Origin: Planctomycetota bacterium
GTDB taxonomy: Bacteria; Planctomycetota; UBA1135; GCA-002686595
Assembly: GCA_016709875.1 (NCBI GenBank)
Contig: JADJLZ010000006.1
Coordinates: 124,001 to 188,000 of the forward strand
Reading direction: 5' to 3'
Length of the DNA stretch: 64,000 bases
Under the pieces are notes generated by a model. That model was not told the DNA's origin and did no database searches. It was given only the letters and a program-made list of their open reading frames with translations. Both the position numbers and the translations under genes were made by a program. Below, piece by piece: positions 18,333 to 26,455 of the stretch. Position 1 is the first letter of the stretch, and the number at the start of each line of letters is the position of its first letter.

Positions 18333-19325
18333 TCAGATCCCCAGGTGGAACTCGCGCAGCGCGCGGCGCACCTCGTCGACGCGTTCCTCGTGAGGGTAGT
18401 GCCCCGCCTGCGGCAGGACCAGCAGCTTCGAACCAACGATCTCGCGCTGGAAGCGCTCGCCGTCGCGCGCGGGCGGGTAGGCGATGTCGCGCGCTCCCCA
18501 GAGGAGCAGCGTCGGCTGCCGGATGTGCGCGATCTCTGCCTCGCGCGTGCCGTTCTCGTCGCAACACAACTGGGTCATCGCGAGCCAGTTGTCCGGGTTC
18601 TCGCAGCACAGGTACAGCTCCTCGAGCTGGTCGTGCGTGAGCGGCTCCTGGAAGTGCAATTGCAGCGCGGGTCGCAGGCGCTCGCGCGAGTTGAGCAGGT
18701 AGCCGAAGCGGGCTCCGGGCAAGTGGCGCAGCTGCTCCTCCTCCGGCAGCCAGCCGTGCGCTGGCCGCTGGTGACCCGACGAGTCGATCAGCACGAGCCT
18801 GCTCACACGCTCGGGCGCGTCGAGCGCTGCGCGCCAGGCGAATTCGCCGCCGTAGGACTGGCCGACCAGCGTCACGTCGTGCAGGTCGAGCGTTTCGAGG
18901 AAGCCGCGCACGAAGTCGGCGCAGCGCTGGAAGGAATAGGGCGGAGCGCTGGCACGGCTCTGGCCGTGGCCGAGTACATCGAGCACGTAGATCTCGCACT
19001 CGCCCGCGAGCGCTGGCTCTGCTCCGGGCTGGAAGAGCAGCGCGGACCAGTTGAACATCGTCGAGGGCGTTCCGTGCACGAAGACCAGCGGCCGAGCGTG
19101 CGCGCCCGCGCGCGCGGGCACGTGGATCCAGGAGAGTTCGAGCTCGTGGGGCTCGCCCTCGAGCACGATCGACGCGCGCTTGCGCTCGATTCCCCGCGCG
19201 GCCAGCGCGGCGTTCTTCGGCAGCGCGAGCAGGCCTGCCTCGACCTGCGATTTGCGCAGGCCCGTGCAGGCCCCGGCGAGCAGGGCGAGGAGCACGGCGA
19301 GCGCGCGGACGTTCGGGCGGGGCAT
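18333..19325 (-). CDS. Alpha/beta hydrolase lipoprotein
   Basis: A 330-residue hydrolase with a signal sequence and lipobox AGAC (C20), so probably anchored in the envelope. The alpha/beta-hydrolase triad is complete: oxyanion VFVHGTPSTMFNW (about 81-93), nucleophile S157 in GQSYGGE, an acid in LLLWGARDIAYP and the histidine in LPQAGHYPHEE. This is the epoxide hydrolase/haloalkane dehalogenase-like subgroup; with Ser as nucleophile an esterase is likelier than a dehalogenase. MPRPNVR was chosen over an ATG 15 bases upstream because it leads straight into the signal peptide. Confidence 0.8.
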   Translation of the reverse strand: MPRPNVRALAVLLALLAGACTGLRKSQVEAGLLALPKNAALAARGIERKRASIVLEGEPHELELSWIHVPARAGAHARPLVFVHGTPSTMFNWSALLFQPGAEPALAGECEIYVLDVLGHGQSRASAPPYSFQRCADFVRGFLETLDLHDVTLVGQSYGGEFAWRAALDAPERVSRLVLIDSSGHQRPAHGWLPEEEQLRHLPGARFGYLLNSRERLRPALQLHFQEPLTHDQLEELYLCCENPDNWLAMTQLCCDENGTREAEIAHIRQPTLLLWGARDIAYPPARDGERFQREIVGSKLLVLPQAGHYPHEERVDEVRRALREFHLGI

Positions 19326-19388
19326 CCTGGAATTGTGCACTGCGCGCCCGCGCTCGCGAGGGATTGGTTGTCCGCCCTCGCGTTCGAT

Positions 19389-19394
19389 TAGAGT
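19389..19394 (+). promoter_or_regulatory. Possible -10 element TAGAGT before the methyltransferase gene
   Basis: TAGAGT lies 21 bases before the ATG at 19416, in the same 9-base context (TTAGAGTGC) as at 4669-4677. No clear -35 box. Pattern-based inference. Confidence 0.3.
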
Positions 19395-19415
19395 GCAAAA
19401 CGTCCAACTCGTCCC

Positions 19416-20165
19416 ATGTCAGCGCAGTTCCGCGACCACTTCTCGCACGACTCGGCTTGCTACGCGGCCCACCGGCCGACGTACCCGGTGGAACTCGTGG
19501 AGTTCCTGGCGCGCGAGTCGCCCGCGCGCGGGCGCGTGTGGGAAGCCGGTTGCGGGTCGGGGCAGTTGAGCCTGCTGCTCCCCAAGCGCTTCGAGCACGT
19601 GCTCGCGACCGATGCGAGCGCGCAGCAGATCGCGGCGGCGAGCGCGCACCCGCGCGTCGAGTACCGCGTCGCGCCGGCGGAGGCGAGCGGGCTCCCCGAT
19701 CGCTGCGCCGACCTCGTCGTCGCCGCGCAGGCGGCGCACTGGTTCGAGCTCGAGCGCTTCTACGCCGAGGTGCGCCGCGTGGCGCGGCCCGGCGCACTGC
19801 TCGCGCTGGTTTCGTACGCGAAGACGCGCATCGGCGCCGACCTCGATCCGCTGCTGGACGAGTTCCACGACCGCACGCTGCTCGGCCACTGGCCGGCCGA
19901 GCGCGCGCACGTGGTCGAGGGCTATGCGCGCCTGGTCTTCCCCTTCGCGCGCCTGGCCGTGCCCGAGCTCGCGATTCGCAGGGATTGGAGTGTCGAGCAG
20001 TTGCTGGCGTACATCCGCACCTGGTCGGGCGTGAACGCGCTCGTGAAGACAGGCGCGGGGATCGAGTTCGAGCGCTTCGAGCGCGAGCTGCGCGCGCGGT
20101 GGGGGAGTCCCGCGGCAAAGCGCGAGGTGCGCTGGCCGCTGTGCGTGCTCGCGGCGCGGCTCTAG
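19416..20165 (+). CDS. Class I SAM-dependent methyltransferase
   Basis: A 249-residue methyltransferase with SAM-binding motif I WEAGCGSGQLS (about residues 43-53), motif II VLATDASAQQI, motif III RCADLVVAAQAAHWF and the motif IV strand GALLALVSY. It starts FRDHFSHDSACYAAHRPTYP, a feature of the subgroup related to fungal Crg1/trans-aconitate-type methyltransferases. Substrate unknown. It converges on uup with the two stop codons sharing CTAG. Confidence 0.85.
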   Translation: MSAQFRDHFSHDSACYAAHRPTYPVELVEFLARESPARGRVWEAGCGSGQLSLLLPKRFEHVLATDASAQQIAAASAHPRVEYRVAPAEASGLPDRCADLVVAAQAAHWFELERFYAEVRRVARPGALLALVSYAKTRIGADLDPLLDEFHDRTLLGHWPAERAHVVEGYARLVFPFARLAVPELAIRRDWSVEQLLAYIRTWSGVNALVKTGAGIEFERFERELRARWGSPAAKREVRWPLCVLAARL

Positions 20166-21928
20166 CGCAAGCCCTCGAGCTCTTCCCAGCGCGCCATCGC
20201 CGCGGCGAGCTCCTGCGCGCGCGCGTGGTGTTCCTGCTGCGCGGCCTCGATCGCGGCGCGCGGCTGCGTGTAGAGCTCCGGTTCCGCCAGGCGCGCGGCG
20301 AGCCGGGTCTCCTGCGCCTCGAGCTCCGCGATCTTGCCCAGCAGCCCGTCGTACTCGCGTTGCTGCCAGGGCGCGAGGCCCTTCCTCTTCGCGCGCTCGG
20401 CGTCCTCGCGCGTGTCGCGACGCTCCTCGCGTTCGGGCTTCGCGGCCTCGCGTTCGGCCTCGAGCGTCTCGAGCAGCGAGCTGAAGTCGCCGTGGAAATT
20501 GCGCGCGCCGCCCTCGCCGTCCAGGTGCACCAGGCGCGTCGCGACGCGGTCGAGGAACCAGCGGTCGTGGCTCACGACGATCGCGCTGCCCTCGAAGGCC
20601 AGGAGCGCCTCCTCGAGCGCGCGCAGCGTCGCGAGGTCGAGGTCGTTGGTCGGCTCGTCCAGCACGAGCACGTTGCCGCCCTGCAGGAGCAGCTTCGCGA
20701 GCAGCACGCGGCTCTTCTCGCCGCCCGAGAGCTTGCCCACGAGCTGCTGCTTGCGCGTGCCGGGGAAGAGGAAGCGCTCGAGGAAGGTCTCGACGCGCTG
20801 CGCGCGCTCGCCGACGCGCACGAGCTCCTGGCCCGAGGCGATCTCCTGCACCACGGTCTTCGCCGGGTCGAGCTCGCTCTTGTCCTGCGAGACGCTGGCG
20901 AAGCGCACGGTCTCGCCGCGCTCGATCGTGCCCGAATCCGGCTCCAGCAGGCCCATGCAGAGCTTCACCAGCGTGCTCTTGCCCGCACCGTTGGGCCCGA
21001 CGATTCCCAGGCGCTCGCCAGGGCCGAGTTCTAGGTCGAGTTGCGGCACGAGCGTGCGTCCGCCGTAGCCCTTGGTGACGCCGTGCAACTCGAGCACGCG
21101 CGAACCCAGGCGCGGGCCGGGCGGGATCTCGAGTTCGAGTTCGCGCGCGAGCGGCACGGGCGCGTCGCCGCTGAGCTCGTGGAAGCGCTGGATGCGCGAC
21201 TTCGACTTGCTCGTGCGCGCGGGCGCGCCGCGGCGCATCCAGGCCGTCTCGCGCCGCAAGAGGATCTGGCGCGAGGACTCGTCCTTGTCTTCGACCACCA
21301 GGCGTGCCGCGCGCTGCTCCAGGTAGTCGCGGTAGCCGCCTTCGTAGAGGAACAGCTGTCCGCGGTCGAGCTCGGCGATGCGCGAGACGACGCGGTCGAG
21401 GAAATAGCGGTCGTGCGTCACGAGCACGAAGGCGGTGCGCGTCTCGAGCAGGTGATCCTCGAGCCAGTCGGTGACGAAGGCGTCCAGGTGGTTGGTCGGT
21501 TCGTCGAGCAGCAGCAGGTCGGGCTTGCTGAGCAGCGCGCGTCCGAGGGCCGCGCGCCGGCGCTCGCCGCCCGAGAGCGTGCCGCACAAGGCGTCGGGAT
21601 CGCGCACGCACAGGCGCGTGCAGAGCTCCTCGATGCGGTGCTCGGAGAGTTCGTGCTGGTTGCCGCGCACGAGCGCGCGCACGCTCTGCGCGGGATCCAG
21701 GTGCGGCTCCTGCTCGAGGAACTCGAGCTTCAGGCCGCGCTGCACGGCCCGCTCGCCCGAGTCCGGCTCGTGCGCGCCGGCGAGGATCGAGAGCAGCGTC
21801 GACTTGCCCGAGCCGTTGTGGCCCACCAGCGCCATGCGCTCGCCCGGTTCCACGACGAGGTCGACGCCCGCGAGCAGCGGACGGTCCTGATAGGATTGGC
21901 GCACGTCGCGCAGGGAGAGGAGGGCCAT
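20162..21928 (-). CDS. uup: ABC-F ATPase, Uup type
   Basis: A 588-residue cytosolic protein with two ABC domains and no membrane part. Walker A GHNGSGKSTLL and GPNGAGKSTLV, signatures TLSGGERRRAALGRAL and KLSGGEKSRVLLAKLL, and both LLDEPTNHLD-type Walker B motifs are intact. The linker contains ETAWMRRGAPARTSKSKSR, typical of Uup. The C-terminus has the Uup coiled-coil arm (LAPWQQREYDGLL to RWEELEGL). ABC-F proteins act on the ribosome; Uup is also linked to genome stability in E. coli. The start MALLSLRDV is the complement of 21926-21928. Confidence 0.93.
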   Translation of the reverse strand: MALLSLRDVRQSYQDRPLLAGVDLVVEPGERMALVGHNGSGKSTLLSILAGAHEPDSGERAVQRGLKLEFLEQEPHLDPAQSVRALVRGNQHELSEHRIEELCTRLCVRDPDALCGTLSGGERRRAALGRALLSKPDLLLLDEPTNHLDAFVTDWLEDHLLETRTAFVLVTHDRYFLDRVVSRIAELDRGQLFLYEGGYRDYLEQRAARLVVEDKDESSRQILLRRETAWMRRGAPARTSKSKSRIQRFHELSGDAPVPLARELELEIPPGPRLGSRVLELHGVTKGYGGRTLVPQLDLELGPGERLGIVGPNGAGKSTLVKLCMGLLEPDSGTIERGETVRFASVSQDKSELDPAKTVVQEIASGQELVRVGERAQRVETFLERFLFPGTRKQQLVGKLSGGEKSRVLLAKLLLQGGNVLVLDEPTNDLDLATLRALEEALLAFEGSAIVVSHDRWFLDRVATRLVHLDGEGGARNFHGDFSSLLETLEAEREAAKPEREERRDTREDAERAKRKGLAPWQQREYDGLLGKIAELEAQETRLAARLAEPELYTQPRAAIEAAQQEHHARAQELAAAMARWEELEGLR

Positions 21929-22039
21929 GCTGGATCCGGAAAGGGCCACCAGAATGACCTCGGCCGCGCGTAACGCAACCCGCGGCCCGCGCGTATCGGG
22001 CGCGTCCTCGAGAGAAGAGGACACGAGGAACCGATCCCC

Positions 22040-23023
22040 ATGATGCTCCTGTCCACACTCATCGCCCTTCCCCTGCTCGCCTGCCCGCCCGCCGCCGGAG
22101 GCTTCGACCGCGCTCAAATCGACGCCCAGGCCAAATGGGTCGCGCACCTGGACCTCGAGGCGTTCCAGGCGACGCAGCTCTTCCAGCAGGTCAAGGCGGC
22201 GGACAAGGAGGGCGAACTCGACCGCGGCCTCGCCGAACTGGCACAGCAGCGCGGCCTCGACCTCTTCGGAGACGTGTTCTCGCTCACGGTCTACGGCACC
22301 GATGCCGGCAAGGAGAACGGCGTGGTGATCGTCCAGGGCAGCGACAAACTCGACGCCGCCGTCGCAAAGCTGCGCGACGAGCAGGGCGGCAGGACGCTGC
22401 AGATCGCCGGGCACGACTGCCTGCAGTGGGGCAAGGGCGAGCACGCCGACGGCTTCTCGAGCCTCTCGTCGCTCTCCGGCACGCAGCGCCGCCAACTGGT
22501 GCTCGCGAAGTCCCAGGTGGACCTCGAGCACGCGCTGGCGGTCCTCGACAAGCAGCGCCCGAGCCTGGACGCCGCCCCCCAGTCCGATCTCTACGCCGCG
22601 CCCGCGGCGGGCACCTTCGCCTTCGCGGCGGCGAGCGGGATCCTGGACGAGATCGCCGGCACGCACGGGCACGAGGTGCAGCAGTTCTCGGCCGCCGCGC
22701 GGCTGACGAAGGGCGTGCGCTTCGAGCTCGGCGAGAACTCCGGGAGCCTCTTCGCCGACCTGAGCCTGCGCACCGAGAGGCCCGAGGACGCGCTCAAGCT
22801 GAAGAAGATCTTCGACGGCCTGCTCGTGCTGCCGGGCCTCGTCATGGGCGACACCGAGGCGGGCGAGTCGATCGAGCGCCTCACACAGGCGGTCCACATC
22901 GAGGCCCTGAACCAACTCGTGCACCTGCACTTCCAGTACGGCGCCGCCGCGCTCTTCGCCGAGTTTCAGGCCCTGAAGGACGCGGACCTGGATGGCGAAC
23001 ACGCGACCAAGCAGCCCAAATAG
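22040..23023 (+). CDS. Secreted (probable lipo-)protein of unknown function
   Basis: A 327-residue protein with a short signal sequence and possible lipobox LLAC (C15), but without positive residues at the start. The mature part alternates strands and helices (KWVAHLDLEAFQATQ, LFGDVFSLTVYG, VVIVQGSDKLDAAVAKL, FAFAAASGILDEI). This is reminiscent of paired soluble envelope domains, but I assign no family. The ATG at 22040 follows CCCC. It stands first in a short unit with the ECF sigma factor three bases downstream, so it may be part of the signal that controls it. Confidence 0.65.
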   Translation: MMLLSTLIALPLLACPPAAGGFDRAQIDAQAKWVAHLDLEAFQATQLFQQVKAADKEGELDRGLAELAQQRGLDLFGDVFSLTVYGTDAGKENGVVIVQGSDKLDAAVAKLRDEQGGRTLQIAGHDCLQWGKGEHADGFSSLSSLSGTQRRQLVLAKSQVDLEHALAVLDKQRPSLDAAPQSDLYAAPAAGTFAFAAASGILDEIAGTHGHEVQQFSAAARLTKGVRFELGENSGSLFADLSLRTERPEDALKLKKIFDGLLVLPGLVMGDTEAGESIERLTQAVHIEALNQLVHLHFQYGAAALFAEFQALKDADLDGEHATKQPK

Positions 23024-23026
23024 ACC

Positions 23027-23626
23027 GTGTCAGGACCGCACTCGATCGACTCCGAGGCTCTCGCCGCCCGCGCGCAAGCGGGGTGTCGGGAGTCCTTCGG
23101 TTTGCTGGTCGAGCGGCACCAGAAGGGCCTCTACAACTTCCTGCTGCAGCGCGTGCGGTCGAGCGAGGAAGCCGAAGACCTGACACAGGAGAGCTTCGTG
23201 CGCGCCTGGAGGCGACTGGCGACCTACCGCGACCAGTGGCGCTTCTCGACCTGGCTCTACGCGGTCGCGCGCTCGGCCGCCGCGGACCGCGCGCGCACGC
23301 GGCGCGAGCTGACGCAGTCCGAGCACGCCGAGCCGAGCTACCACGCGGACCCCGCGGGCGAGCTCGGCGCGCGCGAGGAGGGCGAGAACCTCTGGCGCCT
23401 GGCCGCTGCGGTGCTGAGTGAGGAGCAGCGCAGCGCGCTGTGGCTGTTCTACGCCGAGGAGCGCTCGGCGGCCGAGATCGGCCGCGTGCTCGGCAAGAGC
23501 GCGATCGCGGTGCGCGTGATGCTCTTCCGCGCGCGCGGGATCCTGGCGCGCCATCTCGAACGGAACGCTACGCTGTCGGGGGCCGTCGAAGGCGCGCGCC
23601 CGCGGCTGGAGACGCTCTCACCATGA
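23027..23626 (+). CDS. ECF-type RNA polymerase sigma factor
   Basis: A 199-residue sigma-70 family protein with only regions 2 and 4. Region 2 (about 15-85) has YNFLLQRVRSSEEAEDLTQE and FVRAWRRLATY. Region 4 (about 125-185) has LSEEQRSALWLFYAEERSAAEIGRVL, then KSAIAVRVMLFRARGIL as the -35 recognition helix. The start is GTG at 23027, three bases after the preceding gene. The ATG of the next gene overlaps its stop (ATGA), the usual arrangement with an anti-sigma factor. Confidence 0.92.
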   Translation: MSGPHSIDSEALAARAQAGCRESFGLLVERHQKGLYNFLLQRVRSSEEAEDLTQESFVRAWRRLATYRDQWRFSTWLYAVARSAAADRARTRRELTQSEHAEPSYHADPAGELGAREEGENLWRLAAAVLSEEQRSALWLFYAEERSAAEIGRVLGKSAIAVRVMLFRARGILARHLERNATLSGAVEGARPRLETLSP

Positions 23627-24006
23627 AGCACCAACTCGATGACCGGCTGCGCGAGGGCATGCGGCGCGAGGTGCGCGAGGCGCCCGCCGGTCTCGCAGGA
23701 CGCGTACAAGCGCAACTGGGCGAGCGCGAGACCGTCCGTCCGCGTGTCTCGCGCTGGCGGCCCTACGCCCTGCCCGCGGGCCTCGCGGCCGCGGCGCTGC
23801 TGTGCTTTGCCCTCTGGCCCAGGCCCGAACAGGTCGAACCGAGCGCTGTCAGGGCAACCCTGCTGTCGATGGACATTCCGCAGCGCGGGATCGAATTCGC
23901 TGCGCGCCTGGACCGGCCGCTGGCGGAGGAGTGGCAGCGCACGCTGGCGGACTCGCGGGCGCTCTACGCAGCGCTCCTCGGCCAGCTGCCGACGCTGCCG
24001 CGCTGA
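23623..24006 (+). CDS. Putative anti-sigma factor (single TM segment)
   Basis: A 127-residue protein with a charged N-terminal cytoplasmic part (MKHQLDDRLREGMRREVREA), one TM helix (YALPAGLAAAALLCFALWP, about 52-70) and a small outer part. Position and coupling to the ECF gene by an ATGA overlap support an anti-sigma role. There is no HxxxCxxC zinc motif, so it is not a ZAS-type anti-sigma. Inferred from context. Confidence 0.6.
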   Translation: MKHQLDDRLREGMRREVREAPAGLAGRVQAQLGERETVRPRVSRWRPYALPAGLAAAALLCFALWPRPEQVEPSAVRATLLSMDIPQRGIEFAARLDRPLAEEWQRTLADSRALYAALLGQLPTLPR

Positions 24007-24039
24007 AGGGCGACACCCGCCCGCGCTCCAGGTAGAATC

Positions 24040-24060
24040 CCGGCCCCTTTTTCCGGCCGG
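24040..24060 (+). promoter_or_regulatory. Small hairpin in the ychF leader
   Basis: CCGGCC at 24040-24045 and GGCCGG at 24055-24060 can pair around a nine-base pyrimidine loop containing five T. It ends ten bases before the ychF ATG. A TAGAAT that could be a -10 box is at 24033-24038. It might be a weak terminator of the sigma unit or a leader structure. Confidence 0.3.
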
Positions 24061-24070
24061 AACCCCCCTC

Positions 24071-25165
24071 ATGAGCGTCGCCTGTGGCATCGTCGGACTG
24101 CCGAACGTCGGCAAGTCCACCATCTTCAACGCGATCACCGCCGCGGGCGCGGAGAGCGCGAACTATCCCTTCTGCACGATCGAGCCCAACGTGGGCGTCG
24201 TGGACGTGCCGGACGAGAACCTGGAGCGCATCCACAAGTTCATCGTCACCGACCGCATGGTGCCCGCGAGCGTCAAGATCGTCGACATCGCCGGTCTGGT
24301 GAAGGGGGCTGCGACGGGCGAAGGCCTGGGCAACAAGTTCCTGGGCAACATCAAGGAGACCGACGCGCTGCTGCACGTCGTGCGCTGCTTCGAGAAGGGC
24401 GACGTGATCCACGTCTCCGGCTCGGTCGACCCCGTGCGCGACATGGAGATCATCGACATCGAGCTCGCGCTCGCGGACCTCGACACGGTCACGCGCAACC
24501 TCGACCGCGTCTCGCGCAAGGCCAAGGCCAACGACAAGGAGGCGGCCTACCAGCGCGACGTCTACGAGAAGGCGCGCCAGGAACTCGAGGCGGGCAAGCA
24601 GCTGCGGCAGGTCGAGTGGAAGAAGGAGGAGCGCGAGGCTCTCAAGCCGCTCTTCCTGATCACGATGAAGCCCGTGATGTTCGTCGCCAACGTCGCCGAC
24701 GACGACATGGAAGGCAAGGGCGAGACCGCCCAGCGCGTGCGCGCCTACGCCGAGAAGAACGGCTGCGAGTTCGTGCCGCTGTGCGGCGACATCGAGGGCG
24801 AGATCATGAAGCTGCCGCCCGAGGAACGCGGCGCGTTCCTCGCCGACGCGGGCTTGAGCGAACCGGGCCTGAACCGCCTGGTGAAGAAGACTTACGACCT
24901 GCTCGGCCTGCAGACCTACTACACGGCCGGCAAGATCGAGATCCGTGCCTGGACGATCCACCGCGGGGACACCGCGCCGGCGGCCGCGGGAGTGATCCAC
25001 ACCGACTTCGAGAAGCACTTCATCCGCGCCGAGGTCTACTCGGTGGAGGACCTCGAGGCTTTCAAGAACGAGGCCGCGATCCGCGCCGGCGGCAAGCTGC
25101 GCGTCGAGGGCCGCGACTACGTGATGCGCCCGGGTGACGTGGCGCACTTCCTGATCGCCAAGTAG
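24071..25165 (+). CDS. ychF: Redox-regulated ATPase YchF (OLA1-type)
   Basis: YchF is an Obg-related P-loop NTPase that prefers ATP and binds ribosomes. The 364-residue protein has G1 GLPNVGKSTIF, SANYPFCTIEPNVGVV (switch I), DIAGLVKGAATGEGLGN (G3), a non-canonical G4 (FVANVADDD, no NKxD, as expected for ATP preference) and the C-terminal TGS domain (TIHRGDTAPAAAGVIH). Length and order are normal. Confidence 0.97.
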   Translation: MSVACGIVGLPNVGKSTIFNAITAAGAESANYPFCTIEPNVGVVDVPDENLERIHKFIVTDRMVPASVKIVDIAGLVKGAATGEGLGNKFLGNIKETDALLHVVRCFEKGDVIHVSGSVDPVRDMEIIDIELALADLDTVTRNLDRVSRKAKANDKEAAYQRDVYEKARQELEAGKQLRQVEWKKEEREALKPLFLITMKPVMFVANVADDDMEGKGETAQRVRAYAEKNGCEFVPLCGDIEGEIMKLPPEERGAFLADAGLSEPGLNRLVKKTYDLLGLQTYYTAGKIEIRAWTIHRGDTAPAAAGVIHTDFEKHFIRAEVYSVEDLEAFKNEAAIRAGGKLRVEGRDYVMRPGDVAHFLIAK

Positions 25166-25192
25166 GCGCCTGGCGCGGGAACCGGGGCCTGG

Positions 25193-25208
25193 CTAAGCTT
25201 GGGCTTAG
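25193..25208. promoter_or_regulatory. Inverted repeat before the HTH-Mop gene, candidate operator
   Basis: CTAAGC (25193-25198) and GCTTAG (25203-25208) are perfect inverted copies with four bases between. They end four bases before the ATG at 25213, where a ribosome binding site would otherwise lie. As the gene encodes an HTH protein with a molybdate-binding Mop domain, this is a plausible autoregulatory site. It does not look like the known E. coli ModE box. Confidence 0.45.
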
Positions 25209-25212
25209 TCGT

Positions 25213-25683
25213 ATGAGCCCCTCCCTCGCCCGCCTGCGCCAGCGCCTGGGCCTCTCGCAGGCCGCCTTCGCGAAGCTGCTCGGCGTGCACGCCATGACGA
25301 TCAGCAAGTGGGAGCGCGGTGTGCTCGAGCCGAGCGCCCACCAGCGCCGCGTGCTGCAGGCTCTGGCCAAGGCGCCCGAGCGGCAAAAGAGCGGCTCGAA
25401 GGGCGCGCAGGACCCGCTGCGCCTCCTGGCCGACCTGCTCGGCGACGCCTACGCGCGGCCGGAGATCAACCTGGGGACGCTCAGCGCGACCAACCGCTTC
25501 GCCGGGCGCGTGGTCGAACTCGTGCGCGGCGACGTGATGAGCAAGGTCGTGATCGAGCTCCCGCAGGGCGTGCGCATCGGCGCCGTGATCACGACCGACT
25601 CGGTCGAGCGCCTGGGCCTCGCGGTCGGTTCGAAGGCGCTCGCGATCATCAAGGCGACTGAGGTCATCGTCGGAGGTCTGTGA
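25213..25683 (+). CDS. HTH-Mop molybdate-responsive regulator
   Basis: A 156-residue fusion. Residues 1-55 are a Xre-type helix-turn-helix (LRQRLGLSQAAFAKLLGV, MTISKWERGVLEPS). Residues about 92-156 are a single Mop/TOBE domain (SATNRFAGRVVELVRGDVMS to GSKALAIIKATEVIVG) that binds molybdate. A fusion of Xre-type HTH and Mop differs from E. coli ModE, which has a winged helix. It heads the molybdate operon: its TGA overlaps the modA ATG (TGATG). So it most likely controls modABC according to molybdate supply. Confidence 0.88.
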   Translation: MSPSLARLRQRLGLSQAAFAKLLGVHAMTISKWERGVLEPSAHQRRVLQALAKAPERQKSGSKGAQDPLRLLADLLGDAYARPEINLGTLSATNRFAGRVVELVRGDVMSKVVIELPQGVRIGAVITTDSVERLGLAVGSKALAIIKATEVIVGGL

Positions 25684-26450
25684 TGCTGTCGGCTCTCGTG
25701 CTCCTCGCGCTGCTCCCGTTCCAGGAACCCCAGGCCCCGCCGCGCGTGGAGCTCTCCGTCAGCGCAGCCGCGAGCCTGCGCGACGTGCTGAAAGACGTCG
25801 GCACCGCGCTGGAGAAACGCCAGCCCTGGAAGCTGGTCGTGAACTGCGCCTCTTCGGGCACGCTCGCGCGCCAGATCGAGGCCGGCGCGAAGGTCGACCT
25901 GTTCCTCTCGGCGGACGAGGTCGAGGTCGACAAGCTCGCCAAGCAGAAGCTCGTCGACGAGGCGACGCGTTGCGTGCTGCTCTCGAACCAGCTGGTGCTG
26001 GTCGAGCCCCTCGACCAGCGGCTGTTCCCCGAAACCTTCCAGCCCGCCGACCTTCTGAACCCCTCGCTCAAGCGCTTGTCCCTGGCAAACACGCAGAGCG
26101 TGCCCGCGGGCCGTTACGCGAGGAGCTGGCTCGAGTCGAAGGGGCTCTGGAAGCCGCTCGAGGCGCGCGTCCTGCCGGGGGTGGACGTGCGCGCGGCGCT
26201 GGCCGCGGTCGAATCGGCCGGAGCACAGGCGGGCCTCGTCTACCGCACCGACGCGGCGCTCTCGAAGAAGGTGCACGTGGTCTACGCCGTGCCGCTCGCG
26301 GAGGGGCCGCCGATCCGTTACGTGGCCGTCGTGCCGAAGTCGGCGCCGCACGCCGAGGCAGCGCGCGCGCTGCTGGCTGAGCTGCGCACGAAAGCGAGCG
26401 GCGAGATCTTCGAGCGCTTCGGCTTCGTGCTGCCCGAGGCGAAGAAGTAG
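25683..26450 (+). CDS. modA: Molybdate ABC transporter substrate-binding protein ModA
   Basis: A 255-residue periplasmic binding protein with a signal sequence (MMLSALVLLALLPFQEPQA). The typical ModA string of motifs is present: SVSAAASLRDVLKDV, NCASSGTLARQIEAGAKVDLF, SADEVEVDKL, LANTQSVPAGRYAR and ALAAVESAGAQAGLVYRTDA. It binds molybdate or tungstate for import. The ATG overlaps the regulator's stop; a GTG three bases earlier is possible. Confidence 0.94.
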   Translation: MLSALVLLALLPFQEPQAPPRVELSVSAAASLRDVLKDVGTALEKRQPWKLVVNCASSGTLARQIEAGAKVDLFLSADEVEVDKLAKQKLVDEATRCVLLSNQLVLVEPLDQRLFPETFQPADLLNPSLKRLSLANTQSVPAGRYARSWLESKGLWKPLEARVLPGVDVRAALAAVESAGAQAGLVYRTDAALSKKVHVVYAVPLAEGPPIRYVAVVPKSAPHAEAARALLAELRTKASGEIFERFGFVLPEAKK

Positions 26451-26455
26451 CGCCG

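Noticed and set aside
24071..25165. Degenerate G4 motif of YchF taken as loss of function
   Set aside because: Absence of NKxD is normal in YchF/OLA1 proteins, which bind ATP instead of GTP.
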